NCBI GenBank assembly: GCA_031972135.1
Contig: DALYFH010000032.1
Span: forward strand, 1 to 11,241
Direction of reading: 5' to 3'
Source of the DNA: GWF sp031972135
Lineage (GTDB): Bacteria; Patescibacteriota; Microgenomatia; UBA1400; UBA12108
Length of the DNA: 11,241 nucleotides
Shown piece after piece: positions 1 through 4,071 of this stretch. The notes under the pieces are model-generated. The model saw nothing but the letters and a program-made list of their open reading frames with translations, was not told the DNA's origin and ran no database searches. A program made the translations under genes and the position numbers. How positions within the stretch are numbered: the stretch's first letter is position 1; each line of letters starts with the position of its first letter.

Positions 1-112
1 GCCTCGGCAGCGAGAGCTGGATCATTGAGACAGTTTTCAGTAAGGATGTGCACCTTACGTATTAATTAGAGACGAAATAGAGTTAAATGACCATGTGTCG
101 TGTCTATGTAGT

Positions 113-559
113 CTATGGAGACTGTGCCTCATTCATGCTTGAAAGCATGGCGCTAGCATATGCGTGAATAGCGTTGAAGAATTCCCCTGAGAGCACTGAT
201 ACTTCTATATTAGTTGGCCACATTAATGGGTCGTTCAGAGTCCCCTCAACAAGCAGTCCTGCGTTAAACATCTCAACACGATATTTTACAGGGATCAGGT
301 TCCAGTTTTCCTTGCTTAGGATCTTTTTTGGAGTAAACCAACCATCATGATCAACTTGAACTAACTCTAACTTTGGCATCAAATATTCTAGAACTACCCC
401 ATCATGAGGCAAGTGGGCTGTGGCATCCCTCATCTGTACAGCTATGTTGGCTGTTATCAGTTCTATTCTATAGGCATGGTAGATGTCAGTCCGTTTCTCT
501 GCTACTCGCCTACCGACTAGGCCGCTGGTCGCATGAAAGACCCGAATTTTTTCAGACAT
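113..559 (-). CDS. Hypothetical protein, 148 aa
   Basis: I do not recognise this family. The reading frame stays open upstream to a TTG at 670 and an ATG at 643, but those starts would overlap the end of the next gene upstream (609-911). I prefer ATG at 559 (protein begins MSEKIRVFHATSG) because a TATAAT at 567-572 with a TTGATA 16 bp further upstream places the transcription start on or next to this ATG, the pattern seen at several other genes here. The protein is soluble, with no signal peptide or membrane segment visible. The early HATS motif faintly recalls the YHGTS start of ADP-ribosyltransferase-fold proteins, but no other motif of that fold is visible, so no function is assigned. It lies 49 bp downstream of the 100-aa gene on the same strand. 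Confidence 0.6.
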   Translation of the reverse strand: MSEKIRVFHATSGLVGRRVAEKRTDIYHAYRIELITANIAVQMRDATAHLPHDGVVLEYLMPKLELVQVDHDGWFTPKKILSKENWNLIPVKYRVEMFNAGLLVEGTLNDPLMWPTNIEVSVLSGEFFNAIHAYASAMLSSMNEAQSP

Positions 560-566
560 TGTAGAG

Positions 567-594
567 ATTATAAAATACTCTTTAGGATTATCAA
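567..594 (-). promoter_or_regulatory. Predicted promoter for a leaderless 148-aa gene
   Basis: On the minus strand, TTGATA (594-589) and a consensus TATAAT (572-567) are separated by 16 bp. Seven bases separate the -10 box from the ATG at 559. No SD precedes that ATG, so the mRNA is probably leaderless. The site sits mostly in the gap between the two hypothetical genes and partly explains why 559 is the favoured start. Confidence 0.55.
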
Positions 595-608
595 GAAGGA
601 TAGTCAGT

Positions 609-911
609 TTAGCTATATTTGGATAATTGTATGGCGGCTCCATCACCACTAGCTTGCATGAGCTGAACAACTCTACTTAATAGAGAGTGGGCCATGTTGT
701 ATTGTTCTTTACCCATTAGTCTAGTAATTACATCGGCTTCATGTCCGACTGGCAGTAGATTTTCTGAATGTTTTTGATGAACCTGCTCATACTTTGTTCG
801 ATGAGCAAGCAATCTTTCATACGCATCGATATGTGCATTGATCAACGAGTTTGATTTACCTTCCATCATGCTGATTGCAGCTTGTCTTGCTGCTAATTCT
901 GTGACTGCCAT
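609..911 (-). CDS. Hypothetical small helical protein, 100 aa
   Basis: The 100-aa product is not recognised. It is rich in Ala, Leu, Glu, Gln and His and should be mostly alpha-helical (for example the stretch around LAARQAAISMMEG and the segment with AYERLLAHRTKYEQVHQKH), with no signal peptide, Cys cluster or transmembrane helix. The ATG at 911 has no SD but lies 6 bases after a TAAAAT (923-918), consistent with a leaderless start. It is divergent from the MerR-type regulator with only 72 bp between the two starts, so both promoters and the MerR operator share that gap. The 148-aa gene lies just downstream on the same strand. A joint role with the regulator or with the 148-aa gene is possible but not shown. 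Confidence 0.65.
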   Translation of the reverse strand: MAVTELAARQAAISMMEGKSNSLINAHIDAYERLLAHRTKYEQVHQKHSENLLPVGHEADVITRLMGKEQYNMAHSLLSRVVQLMQASGDGAAIQLSKYS

Positions 912-917
912 TTTTTC

Positions 918-940
918 ATTTTACTTTACTAGTCAACTAG
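918..940 (-). promoter_or_regulatory. Predicted -10 box and small dyad for the 100-aa gene
   Basis: TAAAAT (923-918, minus strand) ends 6 bases before the ATG at 911. No good -35 is visible at 16-18 bp spacing. A dyad, CTAGT-CA-ACTAG (929-940), lies directly upstream of the -10 and could be a repressor or activator site. The dyad is exact, but its role is a guess. Confidence 0.4.
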
Positions 941-946
941 AATGAT

Positions 947-977
947 TTGACATTACAGCTACTGGAATGTATATAGT
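947..977 (+). promoter_or_regulatory. MerR-type promoter with operator in the spacer
   Basis: TTGACA (947-952) is followed by TATAGT (972-977) with a 19-bp spacer. That long spacer is typical of promoters activated by MerR-family DNA distortion. A TATATA at 970-975 gives an alternative 17-bp spacing. Between the boxes lies an inverted repeat, CATTACAG-CTA-CTGGAATG (951-969), with 7 of 8 arm positions complementary. TATAGT ends 6 bases before the ATG at 984, so the transcript should start at the A of that ATG. The arrangement predicts that the regulator controls its own gene and the overlapping cysteine-rich peptide gene. Confidence 0.7.
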
Positions 978-983
978 GACAAC

Positions 984-1427
984 ATGAAGAATACTCTAAC
1001 TGTCGGAGAACTCGCAAAAGAGACTGGTTTGACAACCAAAACCATTAGATTCTACGAAGAGATCGATCTTATTAAAGAAGCTCAGCGTGCGGCGAATGGA
1101 TATCGCAGCTACCCGACAGAGATGGTTGAGGAGCTAAGAATAATCAAGACTGTCCGAGATCTTGGTCTGCCGATCCCAGAGATCAAAAAGCTAATGGTGG
1201 GGTGTGATGATGGTGGATGTCTACATAACCAAGAATATCTGAGTAAGCAGATAAAGAGTTATGTGGAGATACTAAAGACTAAGATCACCCAGCTGACAAA
1301 ACTAAAAAACAAATTAGAAGAGCTAAAAGTGGCTGTGTGTGATTGTGATGACCATGGTGAGTGTAAATACTGCTGCAATGTGCTCGGACAAATTGCCCAA
1401 TCTGCGAAAGGAGGTGAAGACAAATGA
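984..1427 (+). CDS. MerR-family transcriptional regulator, probable metal sensor
   Basis: This 147-aa protein has the MerR N-terminal winged helix-turn-helix (about residues 5-70: VGELAKETGLTTKTIRFYE, then the NGYRSYP wing segment) followed by a long dimerisation helix (about 83-117). Cysteines sit where soft-metal sensors of the ZntR/CueR/MerR group bind metal: C74 and C79 at the start of the helix, and a C-terminal loop with C119, C121, H124, C127, C130 and C131. The exact metal cannot be read from this; Zn, Cu, Cd or Hg are all possible. The start has no SD and is predicted to be leaderless. The gene overlaps the next one by 4 bases (ATGA), so the peptide is probably its main target and is translated with it. 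No metal efflux pump is visible nearby. Confidence 0.95.
   Translation: MKNTLTVGELAKETGLTTKTIRFYEEIDLIKEAQRAANGYRSYPTEMVEELRIIKTVRDLGLPIPEIKKLMVGCDDGGCLHNQEYLSKQIKSYVEILKTKITQLTKLKNKLEELKVAVCDCDDHGECKYCCNVLGQIAQSAKGGEDK
1407..1417 (+). promoter_or_regulatory. Very strong Shine-Dalgarno for the cysteine-rich peptide
   Basis: AAAGGAGGTGA (1407-1417), inside the 3' end of the regulator gene, matches the 16S rRNA 3' end almost fully, with the AGGAGG core 9 bases before the ATG at 1424. It is the best SD in the window and is the main reason to accept the very short reading frame that follows. Confidence 0.85.
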
Positions 1428-1489
1428 TCAAACATAATACTGGATGTGGATGTGGAACTTGTGATTGTGGTGGTAGCTGTAGCTGCTAA
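1424..1489 (+). CDS. 21-aa cysteine-rich peptide, metallothionein-like
   Basis: This small gene encodes 21 residues: MIKHNTG followed by a Cys/Gly segment with six cysteines at positions 8, 10, 13, 15, 19 and 21 (C-x-C-x2-C-x-C-x3-C-x-C), plus His4 and Asp14. Its ATG overlaps the TGA stop of the MerR-type regulator (ATGA), which implies coupled translation, and a near-perfect SD precedes it. CxC clusters next to a cysteine-bearing MerR sensor suggest a metal-binding or metal-buffering peptide, like a minimal metallothionein. This is inference: it is far shorter than the known bacterial families (SmtA-type or mycobacterial MymT) and I do not recognise a family. A modified peptide precursor is less likely because no maturation enzyme or transporter is nearby. 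A bare ORF by chance is unlikely given the SD, overlap and composition. Confidence 0.75.
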   Translation: MIKHNTGCGCGTCDCGGSCSC

Positions 1490-1516
1490 CAACACAATGG
1501 TACTGTGTCATGCGCG

Positions 1517-1990
1517 CTAGCCGCGTGGCACTAGAAAACTCCTTAACTTTTCTGCATATTCCGTTCTCTTTGCTAGGTCGGCGAGCTGCTTGTCATGCAT
1601 ATTCTTATGGAGATCGTCGTGGTCGTAACGCGGAAAAATGTGAAGATGATAATGGAACGCATGCTGGCCACCAGCGGGCTCGTTGTTTTGTAGTATGGTA
1701 ATACCATCGCAGTTGTAGGCCTCTTTCATTGCGATACTTATTTTTTTGGCGATAGACATAATGTGGGCTGCGACATCACTTGGGAGGTCGTAGATATTTT
1801 CGTAGTGTTCGTTTGGGACGATGATTACATGTCCAGGATTATTTTTGATCCAAAAGGAATTGATAAAGGCAGTTACTGTCTCGTCGATATAGACTATGTC
1901 CTGGAGCTTAAGTAGTGTCCCCTCACTCTCTACCCCGTTTACTCCGAGGCAGATGGGGCAAGTGTAGTCTGAGTCTGCGTGGTTGTGCAT
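1517..1990 (-). CDS. HIT-family nucleotide hydrolase/transferase
   Basis: The 157-aa protein has the histidine-triad signature H113-Y-H115-L-H117-IF near its C-terminal third; the middle histidine is the expected nucleophile acting on the alpha-phosphate of nucleotides such as AMP conjugates or dinucleoside polyphosphates. The N-terminal CPIC (C11, C14) together with His residues such as H54 in GHVIIVP fits the zinc-binding form common in bacterial HIT proteins. The substrate cannot be assigned. The start lies 7 bases after the stop of the methyltransferase-like gene, so the two are probably co-transcribed, although no SD precedes this ATG. The first 74 bases exist as a second, 90% identical copy at 3321-3394. 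The gene converges on the cysteine-rich peptide gene with 27 bp between their stop codons. Confidence 0.95.
   Translation of the reverse strand: MHNHADSDYTCPICLGVNGVESEGTLLKLQDIVYIDETVTAFINSFWIKNNPGHVIIVPNEHYENIYDLPSDVAAHIMSIAKKISIAMKEAYNCDGITILQNNEPAGGQHAFHYHLHIFPRYDHDDLHKNMHDKQLADLAKRTEYAEKLRSFLVPRG
1917..1990. repeat. 74-bp direct repeat, copy within the intact HIT gene
   Basis: This segment, the first 74 bases of the HIT gene, aligns without gaps to 3321-3394. The first 40 positions in plus orientation are identical and 7 of the last 34 differ (67/74 identical). Both copies have the same orientation and are 1404 bp apart, bracketing the methyltransferase-like and kinase-like genes. Confidence 0.95.
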
Positions 1991-1997
1991 ATAGTAG

Positions 1998-2561
1998 CTA
2001 TCTAGAACGCTGATAAATAATTATCCTTCTTGCTCTGTTTTTTAGTTTATACCAATCTCCCACTTCTTCGGAACTGGTAGGTGTCCAACTATCTTTTTGT
2101 ATTGCTGTAAAACCAAGAGTCCATGGAACAATGTCAAGCTCTCTGTCCTGATATCTTTCTAGAGTTGTTAGCATTACCAACGTACCAACTGGGGATAGTT
2201 GCCTCGCTGCTGAGAAAAATGTCTCTAGTGGTATATGGTCTACTATCACATCCTTAACGTGCCATGCAACGATTTCTGGATACGTGCTTAAGCCACTAAG
2301 ATCACCATAAAAAGGTATGACCCCTTCATCTATTGAGTCAAAGGCATCTGGAGATGTATCTTGAGCTATAGTATTGAATCCTTGAATTCTGAGTAGATTG
2401 CTATAACACGCCGTGCCTGCCCCTGCATCAACAATTGTTCCACTATTCCATCTAGAACTCGTCACGTCTAGAAAGGTTGAAATGTGCGGTAGATAACTCG
2501 GCTGCAAGGAACCGTATTCATGGTATCGTGCCAAATCATAGTGACTATTATCTGGAGACAT
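1998..2561 (-). CDS. SAM-dependent methyltransferase-like protein, 187 aa
   Basis: Residues 42-51 (TIVDAGAGTA) match motif I of class I (Rossmann-fold) S-adenosylmethionine methyltransferases, and the stretch around AWHVKDVIVDHIP (about 99-111) fits the motif IV strand and following loop. The N-terminal HYDLARYHEYG resembles the lead-in of small-molecule methyltransferases. The substrate is unknown; rRNA, nucleotide or metabolite methylation cannot be told apart. At 187 aa it is on the short side for the fold but has a complete-looking core. It begins at an excellent promoter with a leaderless ATG and is followed 7 bases later by the HIT gene, probably as a two-gene unit. The kinase-like gene is divergent from it across a 197-bp gap. 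Confidence 0.75.
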   Translation of the reverse strand: MSPDNSHYDLARYHEYGSLQPSYLPHISTFLDVTSSRWNSGTIVDAGAGTACYSNLLRIQGFNTIAQDTSPDAFDSIDEGVIPFYGDLSGLSTYPEIVAWHVKDVIVDHIPLETFFSAARQLSPVGTLVMLTTLERYQDRELDIVPWTLGFTAIQKDSWTPTSSEEVGDWYKLKNRARRIIIYQRSR

Positions 2562-2567
2562 CTTGAA

Positions 2568-2595
2568 ATTATACTATAAGGCTTATTTAGGTCAA
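2568..2595 (-). promoter_or_regulatory. Strong promoter of the methyltransferase-HIT unit, leaderless
   Basis: TTGACC (2595-2590) and a perfect TATAAT (2573-2568) lie 16 bp apart on the minus strand. Six bases separate the -10 from the ATG at 2561, with no SD (AATTTCAAG precedes the ATG). This is the cleanest example of the leaderless layout in the window. Confidence 0.75.
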
Positions 2596-2648
2596 TGGAC
2601 TTGGAGTCTGATAGTAGGTGAGAACTTTAAAAAAATAGGTATGCTGAA

Positions 2649-2662
2649 ATGAGTATACTCAT
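2649..2662. promoter_or_regulatory. 14-bp perfect palindrome in divergent intergenic gap
   Basis: ATGAGTATACTCAT is its own reverse complement. It sits in the 197-bp gap between the methyltransferase-like (minus) and kinase-like (plus) genes, upstream of both predicted promoters, where a dimeric regulator could act on either. It has no loop, so it is a protein-site candidate rather than a terminator. The rest of this gap shows no reading frame worth calling. Confidence 0.4.
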
Positions 2663-2743
2663 CACAGTCGCACCTTATAGCTGAATTTTGCGTTAATGTG
2701 AACTCTAGATGAAACTATTAAGAAGTGCGTTTTGAGTAGCTTG

Positions 2744-2752
2744 TGGTAGTAT
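2744..2752 (+). promoter_or_regulatory. Predicted extended -10 promoter of the kinase-like gene
   Basis: TGG-TAGTAT (2744-2752) reads as an extended -10 (TGn before the hexamer). No good -35 is seen 16-18 bp upstream, which the TGn extension can offset. Six bases separate the hexamer from the ATG at 2759, and no SD is present, so the mRNA is probably leaderless. Confidence 0.4.
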
Positions 2753-2758
2753 GCGAAT

Positions 2759-3277
2759 ATGCAAAAAATACTAATTACGGGCATGGCAGGATCAGGAAAG
2801 TCAACTGTATGCGTTGAGCTAAAGCGCAGGGGTTACGAAAGTTACCCCATTGAGGATATAGAGGGAATGTTTAATATTTATCATAAAGGTACCCGGACGT
2901 TTTTTGAAGGCTATAACAACCTTAATCCGGATGATATAGAAAATGCTGAGTGGCTCTGTGACACGAACAAGTTGCAGACGCTGACGAGTACCCAAAAGAG
3001 TGAGGTTGGGTTTTATTGTGGAGTCTCTTCGGACATAGACGAGCTTTTGCCATATTTTGATAAAGTACTAGTTCTTAAAGCTAACGCAAATACGCTAAAC
3101 GAGAGATTAAAGAGTAGAGAGGGTACCGACGATATAGGCAACAATCAGCCTGGTAGAGATATAATTATTAAGCGGAAAGAGCTCTGGGAAAAGCAACTGG
3201 AAGAAAAGGGGGCAACAGTTATCGATGCCAACAACTCGCTGTCTAAAGTTGTAGACGATGTATTGAGCAAAGTATAG
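2759..3277 (+). CDS. P-loop nucleotide/small-molecule kinase-like protein, 172 aa
   Basis: The N-terminus carries a textbook Walker A motif, G8-MAGSGK-S15-T16, directly after a short hydrophobic strand (KILITG), as in the adenylate/shikimate/cytidylate kinase-like P-loop group. A later hydrophobic strand (KVLVLKA, about 104-110) followed by LNERLKSREG resembles the nucleotide-kinase strand and LID-type arginine region. The C-terminal strand and helix (ATVIDANNSLSKVVDDVL) match the usual end of dNK/AAA-type small kinases. Length (172 aa) is normal for the group. The substrate is not identifiable; annotations such as 'AAA family ATPase' or 'shikimate kinase-like' would be typical. Its start is predicted to be leaderless. 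It is divergent from the methyltransferase-like gene and lies between the two HIT 5' copies. Confidence 0.8.
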   Translation: MQKILITGMAGSGKSTVCVELKRRGYESYPIEDIEGMFNIYHKGTRTFFEGYNNLNPDDIENAEWLCDTNKLQTLTSTQKSEVGFYCGVSSDIDELLPYFDKVLVLKANANTLNERLKSREGTDDIGNNQPGRDIIIKRKELWEKQLEEKGATVIDANNSLSKVVDDVLSKV

Positions 3278-3301
3278 AAAGTTAAAGCTCAGGATTTTTA
3301 G

Positions 3302-3394
3302 TTAGCTTACCTGTGAGATTGTCCCCTCACTCTCTACCCCGTTTACTCCGAGGCAGATGGGACAGATGTAGCCAGAGTACGCGTGGTTGTGCAT
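3302..3394 (-). pseudogene. Truncated copy of the HIT gene 5' end
   Basis: From ATG at 3394 the frame reads MHNHAYSGYICPICLGVNG and on through the HIT-like residues up to ESEGT, then diverges into ISQVS and a TAA at 3302. It matches the first 25 residues of the intact HIT protein except for three changes (D6Y, D8G, T10I), keeps the CPIC zinc motif, and lacks the histidine triad, so it cannot be an active hydrolase. It is best read as a duplicated fragment or remnant. A 30-aa expressed peptide is formally possible, because a promoter-like sequence lies just upstream. Confidence 0.8.
3321..3394. repeat. 74-bp direct repeat, copy within the truncated HIT fragment
   Basis: This is the partner of 1917-1990, ungapped and 67/74 identical. 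Homology stops sharply at 3321, which marks one break point of the duplication or insertion. The sequences upstream of the two ATGs (1991 onward and 3395 onward) are unrelated, so the other break point is exactly at the start codon. Confidence 0.95.
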
Positions 3395-3402
3395 TTAATG
3401 CT

Positions 3403-3431
3403 TGAATACCTTCAGAATTCTGAGAATTCAA
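3403..3431 (-). promoter_or_regulatory. Possible relic HIT promoter with palindrome in the spacer
   Basis: TTGAAT (3431-3426) and TATTCA (3408-3403) are 17 bp apart on the minus strand and lie 8 bases before the ATG of the truncated HIT copy. The spacer contains a 12-bp palindrome, TCAGAATTCTGA (3412-3423), part of a GAATTCT-G-AGAATTC dyad (3415-3429). This may be the original HIT promoter. The boxes are only moderate matches. Confidence 0.35.
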
Positions 3432-3449
3432 AAAGTCACAATGAGATTA

Positions 3450-3899
3450 TTATTTATTTGCTTCTTTTGAATTTGTAATTAATCTTAGTAGTTGTATGTT
3501 TAATTCAGGTGAAAACCTTAATACTTCTACAATAATTCCACCGTTTTGACTGCGAGGCTTAACCCATTCAGATCGAAACATTTTGACAAGAGTGTCTGGG
3601 TCCTTAGCGCCGCCCAGAGTGTAGATATGAAGATATTGCGTTTCATCTTGAGGATCAACAAAAAGTGCTTCGGAAATTCCTCTAGGAGCATTGACCACGA
3701 CAAATGGATCTGCATCTATCATGTTTTTGATCTTGAGTTCTTCAACAACTTTTTCGTTCTGCGGATCAACTTGGAGTGATATAAAATCTTCTACTCCAGT
3801 GACCGAATTCTTTAGATATTTTTCTAGCTGAGTACTAGAGTAGTCACCCATCAAGTAACCACCGATCTGATCTGTGATCATTTTAATTTCGTTTTGCAT
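3450..3899 (-). CDS. Hypothetical protein, 149 aa
   Basis: I do not recognise this family. The protein is soluble and mixed alpha/beta, starting MQNEIKMITDQIGGYLMGD, with beta-rich central segments (DPFVVVNAPRG, ALFVDPQDETQYLHIYTLGG) and a strand-helix end (GGIIVEVLRFSPELNIQLLRLI). No signal peptide, membrane helix or catalytic signature is visible. It follows the dnaK operon on the same strand but lies beyond the terminator-like hairpin and has its own promoter-like sequence about 30 bp upstream. The ATG at 3899 has only a weak purine-rich stretch (GAAAGAAAAC) before it. It is 55 bp upstream of the truncated HIT copy. Confidence 0.7.
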   Translation of the reverse strand: MQNEIKMITDQIGGYLMGDYSSTQLEKYLKNSVTGVEDFISLQVDPQNEKVVEELKIKNMIDADPFVVVNAPRGISEALFVDPQDETQYLHIYTLGGAKDPDTLVKMFRSEWVKPRSQNGGIIVEVLRFSPELNIQLLRLITNSKEANK

Positions 3900-3929
3900 G
3901 TTTTCTTTCAGGGCAGATAAATTCGTAAT

Positions 3930-3958
3930 GTTGTATTTAATTCTACTTTATTGGTCAA
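3930..3958 (-). promoter_or_regulatory. Predicted promoter of the 149-aa gene
   Basis: TTGACC (3958-3953) and TACAAC (3935-3930) have a 17-bp spacer and begin 10 bp past the hairpin. The predicted leader is about 23 nt, so this gene would not be leaderless. The -10 match is modest. Confidence 0.4.
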
Positions 3959-3968
3959 TTATTAGTTA

Positions 3969-4000
3969 TTTAAATGACCCGGTTGCCCGGGTCATTTAAA
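3969..4000 (-). terminator. Strong hairpin ending the hrcA-grpE-dnaK operon
   Basis: A perfect 14-bp stem (TTTAAATGACCCGG at 3969-3982 with its complement at 3987-4000) closes a TTGC loop. It lies 72 bp past the dnaK stop and 10 bp before the next promoter. The GC core is flanked by AT, and the minus-strand side lacks a long U run (TAACTAATAATT follows). Rho-independent termination is therefore likely but not certain; mRNA 3'-end protection is an alternative. On the plus strand the stem is followed by a T-rich stretch. Confidence 0.7.
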
Positions 4001-4022
4001 TTTATATTCTTATTTCTTATCT

Positions 4023-4061
4023 CCCCACTTCGTCCCTTTTAGGATGGGACTCCGCTAGGGG
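4023..4061 (-). other. Nested fold in the dnaK 3' untranslated region
   Basis: An inner stem GTCCC/GGGAC (4032-4036 with 4046-4050, 9-base loop) sits inside an outer CCCC/GGGG pairing (4023-4026 with 4058-4061). It starts 11 bases past the dnaK stop. It could be part of a two-hairpin termination region or a small repeat remnant. Confidence 0.35.
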
Positions 4062-4071
4062 CACGGCCACC

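Noticed and set aside
1..112. Possible 3' end of a plus-strand gene (open frames from the window edge to stops at 65 or 69).
   Set aside because: Two frames are open over about 20 codons each and neither carries a recognisable motif; too short to choose.
560..670. Upstream extension of the 148-aa gene to ATG 643 or TTG 670.
   Set aside because: These starts overlap the 100-aa gene and lack an SD, while a TATAAT promoter positions transcription at ATG 559. The extension cannot be fully excluded.
1492..1508. ACACA-N7-TGTGT hairpin between the convergent peptide and HIT genes.
   Set aside because: A stem of only 5 bp with no T run on either side; too weak to call a terminator.
1510..1701. Plus-strand frame opposite the HIT gene.
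   Set aside because: It lies antisense to the conserved histidine-triad coding region and has no SD or promoter.
3281..3316. Possible terminator after the kinase-like gene (AAGCT/AGCTT and CTCAGG/CCTGTGAG pairings).
   Set aside because: Stems are short and bulged with no proper T run after them.
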